This document shows, in pieces, positions 1 to 12,600 of a stretch of DNA of 64,000 nt. Origin of the DNA: Blastocystis hominis (lineage: Eukaryota; Sar; Bigyra; Opalinata; Blastocystidae); assembly GCF_000151665.1 (NCBI RefSeq), contig NW_013171824.1:1-64000 (forward strand), written 5' to 3'. The notes below the pieces were generated by a model that searched no databases, had not been told where the DNA came from, and saw nothing but the letters and a program-made list of their open reading frames with translations. Position 1 is the stretch's first letter, and each line of letters opens with the position of its first letter. The position numbers and the translations under genes were made by a program.

Positions 1-534
1 GAATATAGAATGGAAACACAGACCCCACACAGTTGCCTGATACGAATGACCATGCTTGTAGTCACCGTGCTCATGCTCCTCCTTGTGGCATTCCTCTCCA
101 TGCTCTTCGTGCAGCTTCTCGTGAAGGTCCACTTCAAGATGAGCGTCCACTCCTTCTTCTCCATGGTGGTGGTCATGGTGATGACCACAGCAGCTGTGGG
201 TCAGAGCATCCACAACCATCATAAAACCAAAACCAACAGTCACACAAATACCGATCAAACGATAAGCAGAAAGGGCTGCCTCTTCAGTTTCTAAACCACC
301 CATATCAGCCAAAGCATCATTGATGGATTCAGGAATAACTACAGTGAAAGCAGCACCAACCATCAAGCCCGCGCCAATAGCACTTACAATAGATAGGGCT
401 GTCTGACTACAACTGATCCAGAGAGGAAGGTAGCAAACAAAAGTTGTCCACGCATAGAGAATAAAACAAATGAGAAGAATCAGCCAGATATTGCTTTTGT
501 TCCCCTCAACCAAATCAAGTAACATACGATCCAT
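1..534 (-). CDS. ZIP-family zinc transporter, 5' part (left copy, cut by window edge)
   Basis: This is the left-arm copy of the transporter gene seen complete at 46351-47426. Translation on the minus strand from the ATG at 534 gives the same N-terminal membrane segments and the His/Asp/Glu-rich loop (HHHDHHHGEE). The reading frame leaves the window at position 1, before the conserved HS..DG helix is complete. No difference from the right copy that would break the protein is visible. ZIP proteins move zinc or other divalent metals into the cytosol. The membrane location (plasma, Golgi or other) cannot be told here. Confidence 0.85.
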   Translation of the reverse strand, partial: MDRMLLDLVEGNKSNIWLILLICFILYAWTTFVCYLPLWISCSQTALSIVSAIGAGLMVGAAFTVVIPESINDALADMGGLETEEAALSAYRLIGICVTVGFGFMMVVDALTHSCCGHHHDHHHGEEGVDAHLEVDLHEKLHEEHGEECHKEEHEHGDYKHGHSYQATVWGLCFHSIF

Positions 535-939
535 TATGATGAATTATAAGCTACAGTCGAAACAAATAAGGAAATGAGAATCGCGGTTTTCTGTAAATTC
601 TGAGTGGAGCATTATTTGTGTTCTTGCCTCGCAGAAAATCAACGAGGATTCGAATCAAAATAGAGAACTCGACTCTAAACATGCACGATCCGCACTGGGT
701 ACTATATAATCGTGTAGGATCAAAACGTTGCTCTCGTTTCTTATCGACTCTATCAAAATATAAAATACCCGATCACTAAGTTTTCAAACCAAATCCTTGT
801 ATTATTTCACTTTCTACCGATTTTCTTCTTCCATTGTGAATGCTTTTCGATATATAATAAAGAAGATGGTTATAAAGACTCCCTAAGTTTAGTTCTAGGT
901 TGAAGAAAAGAAAGGAACAGTGTATTTTCTAAAATCAGT
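535..939. promoter_or_regulatory. Divergent intergenic spacer between ZIP (minus) and TBC (plus) genes
   Basis: About 400 AT-rich bases separate two divergently transcribed genes, so both promoters must lie here. No open frame of note is present. The same spacer is repeated at 45946-46350. A TATA-like stretch (tatataataaaga) lies near 850-863, but no promoter element can be proven from sequence alone. Confidence 0.4.
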
Positions 940-3096
940 ATGTCTACTAAAAGAATATTTGTAAAATGTAGGGAGTATTTTGCTGTGCGAAGTGTTTTTG
1001 CGTTCTCTCATTTTCCACGGTTGAGTAAGTTTCTCACATGATACTATATATTCAGGGATTGCAAACTACGGTTTTTGAAGAAGGAAAGTGATAGTGAAGG
1101 TTTTTTGGAGTGTAGCTTATATGGAAAAGTGGCCGAAGTGGTTGAGGTATGATAGACGTTGAGTGTAAATCGGTAGAATGTGATCTATATTCGTGAGTTG
1201 AGTCAAGAAGAAGTGTTGCATTTCAGTTTCGAGAGTGTAGAAATTGCAGAAGAATGGATACTTAGTATTCTGCGTGCAATGAAAGGGAAGTCTCTAAACG
1301 GGGCAACTCCCTATGAGTCGTCGCCTATCGACGATTCAATTCGGCGTTTACTCTGTGAATTTGATGGATCTGTTTCTTCCTGTCCGCGTTCTCCGTTGAA
1401 AACACCTTCGTTGGTAGACAATCGTGCTGCACAGTTAGAACTAGTTGAATGTGTCTCTGAGCGTTCAGTTGGAACACACGGAGATTGTGTCCTCGCTCTC
1501 TGCGAACGATTTGTACTGTTTTGTGTGTAATGTGGATGCTTTGTGTGTGTCCTATCATGTAGTCGAATCTATCGATGAGCGGAGTTCGCAGCCTTGTGTG
1601 GAAGGTGGCGTTGGGTTGTCTAAGCGCCCATCGTAGCTACGAGATGGTTGTGCTATCTAGAGCCGTTGGAGCAATGGTGCAGCGAGATTGGGTTGCTGCG
1701 CGCACGGTACGAAGAGCTGTGTCGGGACTATTCTCGTCGGTTTGCTCCGAACGTTGCGTCGGAGGAAGGCGAGGTTCGTGTTTCTCCGCGATGGAACGAG
1801 GATCTGCGCGACCCGGAGCACCAGGCAAGCGAGCAAACGATCCGGAAGGACTGCACGCGCACGTTCAGCCAGCTTCTGTTCTTCAAGAGCGCGGCGGTGC
1901 AGGACCTGATCGTGCGGCTGCTGCTGGTCTTCGCGTTCGCTCACCCGGAAATCGGGTACAAGCAGGGCATGACGGACCTGCTGGCCGTGCTGCTGCTCTG
2001 TCTGTACTGCGACCGGTGGCGACTGGGCGGCGGAGGCGAAGGCGAAAACAGTCTTCCCCAACGGACCCAAGACGTACTGGACGAACATCTGCGCTTTCAG
2101 AGCCAAGCGTATCGACAAGAGGCGGAGGCGTTCCGGCGAACTCTTTCTCCCTCGCAGCGCCACGCCATCGCGTGTCTGCAGATTCTGACCTCTTCAAAGT
2201 ATCTGGAGCACGACTGCTTTTGTCTTCTGGAGGCGGTGTTCGCTCCCCTTCGAGGCTGCTATGTGTCGGACAACAGCGATTCGAGTCTGGAATCGCGCAT
2301 GGATCGCGTGATGTGGCTGGTAGGACGCTGGGACTCTGCGTTGGGAAGCCATCTCGCTGTATTTCCGTGACTCGAATACGATTCAGATGCTGGAAATCCA
2401 CCCCTCGATGTTCCTATTGCGTTGGATTCGACTTCTGTTCTGCCGAGAATTTGCTTTGGAGGATGTGCTCTATCTCTGGGATCGGCTGTTTCTGCACGCT
2501 CTGCCCGATTTCCCCGCGGTTCCCTATCTCTGCACATCGATTCTGCTGGGCATGAGAGAGAGGATAAAGGGGTGCGAATCGATCTCGATGTTGCTATCAG
2601 CGATGCAGGAAGGACCGAGAGCATTAAACATAAGTGCGGTATGGGAACTAACGATGTGGTTGTGGCAAGTAATAGAGGGCGAAGCTGCTTTTAATCATAG
2701 AAGTACGAAGCGGTTGAGTACGAGAGAGTGGTGGGAGAAGAGAAAGAAAAGGAGAAAACGAAGGAGAAAACGAAGGAGAAAACGAAGGAGAAAAAGAAAG
2801 GCCTGCTAGAGAGACTGCTTGGGAAACGAGCGAAGCACCGCCCTTCTAAACTCGAAAAGAGCGAAGATAGTCCCAATTCAGCGAGTTGCACAGAGTTGGA
2901 AGCAAAGACTTTCATCGAGTCCGGGAAGGAATGCAGCCAGATTCCCTCTCCATCAAGCGAAAACACGGGTATTGAGGGTACTGCAGCTTCCATCCTATCA
3001 AAGTACTTTACCTGCCGTGTTTGTAATAGAAACGAGATAATAGAGGATTGGAAAGGGGAGGAGAGAAGAAGACTCGACGTAGGAATACTCTCATAG
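940..3096 (+). CDS. TBC-domain Rab GTPase-activating protein (TBC1D5-like), 7 exons
   Basis: Exons: 940-1019, 1056-1146, 1177-1512, 1563-1614, 1661-2358, 2387-2668, 2701-3096, which sum to 645 codons. Introns are 36, 30, 50, 46, 28 and 32 nt, all GT-AG. Residues 1 to about 90 look like a PH-type domain ending in a helix with AEEWILSIL. The TBC domain follows, with RSLVWKVAL, HPEIGYKQGM (the fingerprint containing the Gln finger), LEHDCFCLLEAVF and LEIHPSMFLLRWIRLLFCRE. TBC proteins stimulate GTP hydrolysis by Rab GTPases; the IGYKQGM/EHD pattern is closest to TBC1D5. I did not find the usual IxxDxxR arginine-finger motif in an obvious place. The C-terminus is basic, with a KTKEK repeat from a 15-nt tandem unit at about 2745-2800. 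An identical copy sits at 43789-45945. Confidence 0.85.
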
Positions 3097-4503
3097 CTCG
3101 GAGAAAAACTAGGAACCAAGATATTCAGAATGGGAGGAATACACACTTCAACAGATTCCATATTATAAGACCCAGCTATCAAAGGTTAAACGAAATCGCT
3201 TCAAGATAATAGATTTAGCAAAATTGAAGATGATAGAAAGTACTGAATGGATCGAAAGGGGTGAAAGTATTGAAAGATCAACAAATAAGAGCGAAGAAGA
3301 ATGAACGAACTGGAAATCGCTAGAAAAGAATGGTACTGATAAAATACCAGGTTTTATATTCTGTTTTACTGAAGAGTATACATAAGAGAAGGACGCTGTC
3401 TTTTATACAATGGCCTTTTCGAAATATACATATAAATAACCGATTCGAAACGCTTTGCCCATTCCCACTAGTCTAAAGAGAAAGAAAACTATGCTGTCTG
3501 TCTAACCTGCCTTTCTAGCTTTAGTATAGGAGAGTAAGCAAGTAGGGAGGATAAATAGAGTAGAGAAACGAACAATTGAATAACAGAGGACTCACGATGT
3601 CTAAAGTGTGTAGAATCACACAATGCTCAATCCAAAATTATGTTCCATCTAAATACTATATACTTGCAACAAACTGGAGTTCATTTTCTCCACACAATCG
3701 AGAACGATACTATTAGGCAGTTTTATAGAGAAAGGCTTTTTCAAATTGAGAGTGTACCTCTGTAGGTCCATTGCACGGATGAATGAGTGGAATGTAATTT
3801 TCGACAACACCACTCATCTGAGAGAAAATCTATCTCCCTTTGTAGAGAATAGGCAGTACTTTCAATACAAATATAATCCATTTTGAGAGAAAAATAGTTA
3901 TTGAAAATAATAATGTAGTTACGAAACCACAGTATTGAAACCACCAATCTTTCAAACTTGCTACCCTCAGTTTGTACGCAAAAAGAAAGACTTCTGATAT
4001 AATATTACGTTATAATACTCACGTAATTGGTCATTAAAGTACGAAATAGTTTTTTTGAATAAACGGAATTAAATACTAATAGTAACGCATTACTATTATC
4101 CTATATTTGATTATTATAGCCAAAGGTAGTAAAAACTGTATATGTTTACACCACGAAGACAGTACACTTAGTCTATTGATGTTGATCTATTGTGATACTA
4201 TTTGTGCAATACTAGAAAAGAAAACACAATTAAGTTTCGTTGATCTTGATTGTAGCATCAATGAAAAATATTAAGTAAAGCCAAGTAGCGAACGTCTCAT
4301 TATTTCCAACAATACATTCTCGTTTTCGATTGTATTCTTTACAAATACCATTGTATGGTGTTAATTGGCCAAATCGATATAGTGCATCGAATGGTCAAAA
4401 ATATGCTGTAATCTTTGGATGCACTAATAATTATAGCCAATCACATAACTCACTACAGAATCTATTTGTGTCATTCGTTTTGCTTTTCAATATAATTTTT
4501 ACA
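3097..4503. other. Intergenic region upstream of surface protein A
   Basis: About 1.4 kb, AT-rich. Up to 3819 it is shared with the right arm; beyond that it is unlike the other copy. Small open frames (for example 3741-3947 minus) show no recognisable protein. The promoter of the surface-protein gene must lie in the unshared part (3820-4503), so the two copies probably have different promoters. Confidence 0.5.
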
Positions 4504-7500
4504 ATGAAGCTAATTGCTTTTGCTTTGGTTTGCACGTTTATTTTCTGTAGTATCCTGGCATTTGACCTAATTTCTAGCCACGGTTACGAGTGATTGTGCC
4601 GCAGGAGAGGTTGCTTTAACTTTCCAACGAACTACAAAAAACTACGCTAATGAAGAGTCTTTGGACATTTATGCTGGAACCTCTGCTACCGGAACACCTA
4701 TTTATTCCGAGGTGAATTCACAAATGATTGATAATAAAGTTTATGATCCTACTGATCACTGCTTGGCTCATGGAACGTATTATGTACAAATGCGAGACTC
4801 TTATGGAGATGGATGGACTACTGGCTCAAAACTCTCCATTAAGCAAGGAGGTGAAGAAATTGTTCAAGTTGTATGGACTTGTGGCGGCTCTTATAATAAT
4901 CGTGTCTATACTTGTAGTCAGACATTTACGGTTGGGCCTCCCGCAGAATGGCAGTATTCTTCGACTGCCCAAACAAGCTCTTCTTGGACTACTGGAGAGT
5001 TGGATTGGACTAGCTATGCTGGAAATTATCCTGCTCCTACTACCACGACTCGTTACTTCCGTCGTTCGATTGAAATGACTGGAACCGATAATTTTGGTAT
5101 CCGTGTTGCTCTTACAATTAATGGTGGCGCTGTTGTATATGTAAATGGTCAAGAGCTTACCCGATGGAATCTTCCTGACGGAGAGATTTCCTCTTCTACG
5201 GAAGCAACTGTCTCGACAACTGGTAAACACACTTATGTTCAGCTTTTGGCTGCAATTCCTACACCTGAAAACGATACGTATGTTATTGGTGTTGAAGTGC
5301 ATTCTGGCTCAAGTGCTCCAAGTGCTGAAGAGTTCCAATGTATTGTTTCCTATTTGAATGAAGATTATCGTCTCATTGATTCTGATGGATCTTATTATTG
5401 CATTCCTGATAATCCTAACAGACCAACTGAAAATGGAGCCAAGTTATATGATGGAAATACTTCTACTAAATGGTGCGTGGACGTTACTTCTGCATCTTTC
5501 CCTACTACTCACATTTGGACGTTTGGTAACAACGATCGCTTGGTTGTTAACAAGTATGCGTTTTCGACAGCTAACGATTATGATATTCGTGATTGTGTTA
5601 ATTGGGACATTTTTGGCTCTAATGATGGAAGCCAGTGGGATCTTCTCGATACTCAGAGTGGTATAACATGGACTGCGCGTTACCAGACTAAGTACTTTGA
5701 GATGGAGAATCAGCTTGCTTATAACAAATACAAATGGCAGTGCAATGCTGTGAAATCTTTATCTGGATTTTATGGTAATGTTATTCAGATGTCTGAGTGG
5801 AATTTGCTGTTCACTGGTGCTGCTTACGTTCCTCCAGGCATTTCGTATCCTCAGGATGTTTATTCCTGGTCGGTGGGTATTGATAATGTGGACATTACTC
5901 CTGGTAAGTTTGGTTACACGAACTGGCAGATTGCTGGAGCTGGTGGCGCTTCTCTTCCTGCTGGTCTGAACTTCGATAGCACGAGTGGTGCTATTACTGG
6001 TATTCCTACGGAGGGTTTGGAAGAAACTGTGTTCACTGTGTCTGCGACGTATTCTGTGGACAGTCAAGTCTACACTTGCACGATTACGATTACTGTTTTG
6101 TCTTGCGATCTGCCCAACTACATTTCGGTTTCAGTGGAGAAGGTGAACTACAATACCGCCTCTGAGACTTGGACGATTAAGAACAGTGAAGGACAATCGG
6201 TTCTTGCATCGAGCAACACGGAGAGTTTGGTGGGTACTTGCTTGCCTGTTGGTGAATACACGGTGACGATGACGAGTTCTTCGGGTACGACATGGCAGAG
6301 TACTTCTTTGATGACGATTAATGCTCTTGCTGACGGTCATTCGTTTGTTTTGGCGAAGACTCGTCTGACAATTGAAGGTGAGGATTCGTTTGTGTTGCCG
6401 ATTGATCTTCCTCTGCTTCCTGCTTCGGCTGGTTCGTTCAAGTATCTTGCTGATGGAACGGTTCCTTCGAACTGGTACACGAGTGGTTTCTCGGATTCTG
6501 CCTGGACGACTCTGGATGCTTCTTCGCGTCCTACGACTGCGCAGAAGGTGAAGCTGTTCCGTGCGACGTTCAATGTGGCTTCGAAGGAGGGAGCTCAAGG
6601 ATTTGAGTTGTATCTGAAGGCTCGCAACGGAGTTCTTGCGTACTTGAACGGAGAGGAGATCTATCGTTCTTATCTGGAAGCGGGCGATCTTACGGCTGAA
6701 TCGACTCCGACTGGAGGAAGCTCGGTGTACAATTGGAGACGTGTGACGGGAGCGATCAGTCACATCAATGCTGGAAGCAACACGATCGCTGTGGCTGTGC
6801 TGACTCTGGGAAGTGCGGATATCGAGATTGAGTTTGATATGCATCTTCGATTGCTGAAGGATTCGCACATCCATCCTCGCTATTGGGATTATTCGACGGC
6901 TGGTACTACTTCGAGCGAGGTTGGTAAGCTGTTCGATATGAATCCTTCGACTTATGCTTATGTGTACAAGGCGACTACTCCGACTCAGAAGTTCACGATC
7001 CAGTTCGCGAACGATGGAGCCGAATATTTCAACAACTACTGCTTCATAACGAGTTCTCAGTCGAATAATTATGATCCTCGTGAGTGGAGCATTGAGGCAT
7101 CGATGGATGGTCAGACCTTCAGCGAGTTGAAGAGCGAGTCTGAGGTGTACTTCGATTCGCGTTCTACGGAGTATTGCTTCTACATGCCTTCGAATACAAA
7201 GGCGTGGACATACTACCAACTGACTCTGAAGAAGGCTCGTGTGGACGACACTGATAACTACTATGCTCTTGCTGATTGGAATTTGTTGTTGCAGGACTAT
7301 TCTTCGCTGGAGATTCCGGAGCTGTCGTTCAGTCCGAGCGAGATTACTGCCTATACGGGTGCTGAAGTGCCTGGATGGACTTGCTCTTCTTCCTATTACA
7401 ACACGTTCTCGATCACTCCTGAGCTTCCGAGTGGACTTTCGTTCAGTACGACGACTGGAATGATCACTGGAACTCCCACGGACATCAAGGCTTCGACCGT

Positions 7501-9424
7501 GTACACGATCACTGCGCTGAATCCTCTGGGCGATGAGAAGACGGCGACGGTGACTCTGACGGTTCAGGAGTGCGCTGGAGACATGGTATCCTTCAGCATT
7601 GAATTGACGTTCGAAACGGGAGCCTCTACGTGCTCGTTCGTGTTGAAGGATCGTGCGACTGGTGAGGAATTGGAGGAGCGCTCGAACTTCGCTGACCACA
7701 GTTCGATCTCGATTCCGATGTGTCGTCCTGCAACGACGTATGCTCTGGTGCTGAAGAAGCAAGGCACTGGCGGTTGGGGCAACAACAAGGCGACGGTGAA
7801 GCTGGCGGATGGGCGCACGCTTCTGTCGGAGTCGCTGGCTGCCGGAGCGACGGAGAAGGAGTACAACTTCAATCCTGCGTATTCTGTGTATCCTCAGTGG
7901 ACTCACTGGAGCTACCTGGTGGACGGCACGGCCGCTCCTGCGGGCTGGAACACTCTGAGCGGAGCTCCCTCGAACTGGGAGACGCAGCGACCGGGTCAGT
8001 TCCCTGCGGCCAGCGGTGTGACTCAGTACTATTTCACGAAGTTCCAGATCGAGGATCTGACGGAGTTCGCTTCGATGGACATCGCTGTGAACGTGAAGGC
8101 CGGAGTGGTTGTGTATCTGAACGGAGTGGAGATCCGTCGCTACAATCTCCCCGAGAATACGGAGGTGAAGGAGGATACTGCGGCTACGGGCGAGAGCGGC
8201 GAACCGTTCTTGCTGGTGATCGGAGAGGCCGTGCAGAGAGAGCGGCTGGTGGTGGGCGAGAACATTCTGGCGTTCGAGCTGCATCGCTACGAGGCGAACG
8301 AGGAGACGAACAGCTTCGATGGATCTGCGATTCTGATTCTGGACAACATGTACATGCTGCTGGATGGTACGGGTACGACGGTGCCTGCTTTGACCGGAGT
8401 CGAGGGATCGGACAAGGTATTCGATAACAATTCGGCCACGAAGATGCTGACTGCTACTGGAATCTGCGAGGGTGTGGAGCTGATCTGGTCGTGGAGCAAT
8501 GATCGTCGTGAACCGATCGGTCGATACGGTCTGGTGTCTGGAAATGACTGCAACAACCGCCATCCTTCGGGTTGGACTCTGTATGGTTCGAATGACGGAG
8601 AGAACTGGACGATTCTGCAGTCGAAGGCTGGTCAAATGTTCACTTCGTACTTTGAGCAGAAGCTTTACAACATGTTCAATGTGAATCCGTACAACAAGTA
8701 CAGATTGGTGGCTACGGAGTGTTCCAACACCGATTCGATGAATTGTGATAACTGGGGACAGACGAAGAGATTCCAGCTTGCTGATTTCTATCTGTTCACC
8801 AAACTGATCGCCTCGAATGAGTATTGCCGTCCTGAAGGCGACTTTGAAGGAGCGATGAACGGAGATATTGCTTATGCTGAGTGTCCGAATCTTTATGAGG
8901 GAACTCGAAGCCGTTATTGCAACAATGGAACGTTCGCGGAGGAAGTGACTGCCTGCTATCCTTCCATTCCTCAGGGTATTGATTATGGTGCTACCACTTT
9001 GGAACTCACTCAGAACAAGGAAGTGAACGTTGTTCCTACGATTCTTGGCGTTGAGGTGACTGTGACTTCGTTCCCCACGTTGCCTGCGGGTCTGACTCTG
9101 GTTCCTTCGACTGGAGCGATCACTGGCAAGCCGACCACGGTGCAGGACTCTCGAAAGTACACGATTTCTGTGAAAAACGAGGGAGGAACGATCACCACTA
9201 CGATCAACATTCTGGTGTTGGAAGCTCCTGTGAACTATGTGTTGATTGTACTGATCGTTGTTGTCGTGATCATCGTGATCGTGGCGATTGTTGTTCTGAT
9301 AGTGTTGTTGAGCAAGAAGAAGAAGAGCGGAGCGAAGAAATCGATGCCGAAGTCGGCTAAGTCTGCGAAGGCTCCGGCTCCGAAGCCAGCTCAGGTAAAG
9401 ACGAAGACTGCTGTGAAGGTCTAA
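4504..9424 (+). CDS. Giant type-I membrane surface protein A (tandem YLNG / discoidin / putative-Ig modules)
   Basis: Exon 1 is 4504-4546, intron 4547-4577 (31 nt, gtag...ctag), exon 2 is 4578-9424; 1629 residues. Splicing creates a signal peptide (MKLIAFALVCTFIFS). Three similar modules follow. Each has a Cys-led beta domain (module 1 with SYGDGWTTGS), a domain with a sugar-binding-like core (VVYVNGQELTRWNLP, LAYLNGEEIYRS, VVYLNGVEIRRYNLP), an F5/8-type-C-like domain (WDIFGSNDGSQWDLL, WTLYGSNDGENWTIL) and a putative Ig domain (LPAGLNFDSTSGAITGIPT and variants). A hydrophobic helix (about residues 1565-1592) and a Lys/Ala/Pro tail end the chain. The architecture indicates an extracellular adhesin or receptor with lectin-like domains. 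The ligand is unknown. A paralogue lies at 37381-42289. Confidence 0.88.
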
Positions 9425-9616
9425 AGTCGAGAGCTATGAATAATGTTGCATGTATGCAGAATTGGCTAGATTTGTTTGTTTGATTCCTATTTTCGATTAT
9501 CTATTAGCTGTATGAGTAGTGAGGAAGGTGATTTAGAGACATGGCTTGCTGAGAACGGACTAGAACAGTAATATCATGATGGGTTACGTGAAATGTAGCT
9601 ATACCCAAGCTTTCTT
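5784..9616. repeat. Inner left arm of the inverted repeat (pairs with 37189-41021)
   Basis: Here base x pairs with base 46805-x, a different offset from the outer arm, because the variable segment between them has different lengths in the two copies. From about 5913 to 9616 the arms are nearly identical. The match ends after ...aagctttctt at 9616/37189, inside the second exon of a SAM-domain gene. The 3820-5783 segment is a mosaic of matching and diverged tracts. Confidence 0.9.
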
Positions 9617-12600
9617 GCAAAACAATATCACAGTTTCGTTATTACCCGATATCAATGAGGAATATATGGATAAACTAGGAATCTATGCAGTAGGAGATAG
9701 AATACGTTTACAACGCGCCTTACAAAAATTGGATACTGTTTCCTCTCTTTCCAGTTGTAATAAAATAGAAATCAAGAGACGAAGATACTATAAGACAAGA
9801 ACTAAGGAAAGAAGATAATAGAAAACAAAATTGCATAGATACTTCAGTCGTTGAGGAATTGGAGCATGTTCAAATGTCTTCGTAGTATATTCTCGTTACT
9901 TTTAGTGCAACTCGTCCTTTGTCGGTTTCGAGTGAACACGGGTTTATTCACAATGATCAAAATAGTTTACTGGATGATGATGAGGACGATAGATATGGTT
10001 CTAGCTATCTTTCCGAGGTTGAGTCACGTTCTCCGAGCTTTGACCTCCAACGTTCTTCTCAGTACAGTTCGACAATCAACAGCATAGTCCTCCATTACAA
10101 ATCACATGGAGGAGTGACTCCCAATTCGAAGCAGGATAATGATAGTATTCATTCGTCCAATTACACAAAGTCGGTAAGTTCTCAGGGAGGTATTTGCAAG
10201 TTTTCAGTACGATTCTAGAGTTGAATCGAATCATTGCGGCTAATAGTTATGTAAGTGAGGTATTGGAAGGGGATGTGGAAGAGCAGCCGCACCCTCTCAA
10301 TTTGGTTCCCAACAACTGGAGCAGTCAGGAAGAGATGTATTCTCGCGTACTTAGAAGCGAATGGGATTGAACATAGGCTCACCCTGAAGATGCTGAAGAT
10401 TTACATGTTATTTGCGATCTGCTGAACTCAGGATTGATTTTGTTAGAAGAAGAAAGTAATGGAAAATCGCTTGTCCAAATCTTGGAAGGCATCATAACAA
10501 AATATAATAAACAAAAAGGAGTTGATTCTGGTTTGGATGCGCGTCGTTTAGCTTCGGATAAAGGTCTTGTTTACCTAAATGGATTTCTATTGATCGAAGT
10601 ATAGAAGTGATATCGATTGGTTAGTAGAGTGTTCGAGAAAGCCAAGTGTTTAACGATGTTTTGTTTGCGCGACTTACACAGCGATCTGTTATTCCAGAGC
10701 AGGATTATCAACAACTCAAGTCTTCATTTACGATTTCTTCGATTCCTAGATTCGTTTTCATAATCTCATCGGATGCATCCCATAGTTTATGGTCTCATAA
10801 TCTGTTCACGCTGCTATCAAAGGTCGTTACTGATCAGTCGCTTTATTCCGACCTTTTCCTGGCAAAATCGCGAGCAGATGTTATCCACGCTCTGGCTGAT
10901 ATGGCTGTGAGGATCCAGAGAAGGGTGAGTGTAGAAAGTCTCGTACGCTGACGAATAGAAGAAGCATCCGAAAGGGAAAGAAAAGAAGAAAGGGTTGTTT
11001 TGTGGGCTGAAGAAGGATGTTGCAACCCGATCGCGCTATTATTGGTCGGACTTCGGAGATGGATACACAGTGAACACGATCTTGAAAACGTACATGTCGT
11101 TCGAATTTGCTGTTCAGATTTCTCATCTTCATTTCCCAGCTCGGTCCGACTCTTATCTTTGCTGTGTTGATTCACAAATATTCTCATGGCAACATCGGGA
11201 CCGTTGAGACTCTCCTCGGCCAGAGCATTACCTCCATCATTTGGGCTTTTCTGGGAGGACAGCCGATGATTTTAATGGGACTCACGGGACCGATCGCTAT
11301 TTTTGTGGGAGTTCTGTACGATCTCTCGGTGTAGTTTGCGATTTGGACTCGCTTTTGCTTCTAGACGGTTCTCTCTTCCATTCTTTGTGGTTTATGAGTG
11401 GGTGGGGATTTGGACATCGCTTCTTCTTCTTCTCCTCGTCGCGTTTAACAAGGCGGAAATCGTGCATTCTTCCCCATTTCTCTTTATCCGCTCTAGTTTC
11501 CTCCGATCACCTCGTTCACAAAGCACATCTTTTCCTCCCTAACCAGCGTGCTGTTCATCGTGGAAGTCTTCCATTATGTTCAGCACGACTTCGAGGCAGC
11601 GCAGTCGTTTGGATCGGGCTTCCTCTTAGCGAATAGACACGAAGACCCGACGCATGATTGGACGTATTTCCTTTTCGCGGCTCTCGTGATTCTTCTGACC
11701 CTCTTCACGATGGAAATACTTTCCGACATCAAATCCACGTTTTCTTCCGCTCTGCTCTTCATTTCTAGGACGTTTCTCGTACAGGGAATGCGGATTTTTA
11801 TCCGGTTGGGATCCCAACTTCTCACGATCGTGATCGTGGGTCTACTAGTGAACAAGCTCTTTCCCAGTCTTCACTACACGCCCATTTCCCTGCCGTCTCC
11901 ATCGGTCGTTTCGCCTGGACTCGTTAATGTGCAGAGTCTGGTCCCTTCCTACCAGGAGCGTCCCTGGTTCATTCACCCGCTCCATTATCATCCCTCGCTC
12001 GCTATCAACGACTGGACGTTGTATGTGTTCGCACGCGTTGTTTGGATTCTTTAGAAACGAAACGGCGTCTGTCCAGACCTGTCCGTACTCCACCGATCTG
12101 CTGGCCGAAGTGTCTCACTGCGTGTTTCCGTGGTGGGCCGTGTTTGCGACGATCCTTCCCGCGATTCCGTACACGATCTTGGTGTATCTGGAGGACAACA
12201 TAACGAGCGGACTCATCGAGAAACCGGAAAACAATCTGAAGAAAGGGGGTCCGTACGACTATCTGGACACTACGATTACGGCGGTGATCACGCTCGTCAT
12301 GTCGTGTCTGGGCATGCCGTGGGTGAGCGCGATGTACATTCGGTCGTTCTACCACCTGCAGGCGCTGTCGGTGATCGAGGACGTCTACAAGCCCTACGGC
12401 GTCTTCGACGAACGATTCATCGAGGTCAGCGAGACGCGGGTGCCCGGGATCGTGCTGGGCGTTCTCTTCTACTGCGTCTTCTTCTTCGATCGAGCCTTGT
12501 CCGTGATCCCGGAGGCGTGGGATCCCATCGTTGGCTCACACACTAGACTCTTCTACGGACTTTTGCTGTACATGGGAGCGTCGCTCTTCATCTCGGATGG

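Larger units (their letters stand above)
1..3819. repeat. Outer left arm of a long inverted repeat (pairs with 43066-46884)
   Basis: Every base x in this stretch pairs with base 46885-x on the opposite strand near the right side. I saw only a handful of substitutions, for example one in the TBC gene near 2426 and a few around 3330-3460. Identity ends sharply at 3819/43066, after the shared cactcatct. The arm begins at the window edge, so its true outer end is not visible. It carries the 5' part of a ZIP gene and a complete TBC gene. Confidence 0.95.

Noticed and set aside
1575-2555. 326-codon plus-strand frame overlapping the TBC gene
   Set aside because: Out of frame with the TBC homology; only the first part (RSLVWKVAL) is coding, as exon 4. 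The rest is a GC-driven shadow.
4330-4593. 87-codon frame upstream of surface protein A
   Set aside because: It reads through the start ATG and the intron of the surface protein. The conserved splice in both copies shows the signal-peptide exon is the real coding part.
6131-8635. 834-codon open frame antisense to surface protein A (mirrored at 38170-40674)
   Set aside because: Arg/Ser/His-rich with no domain; it follows from codon bias (few tta/cta/tca codons) in the real gene, and its conservation in both copies only reflects the near identity of the arms.
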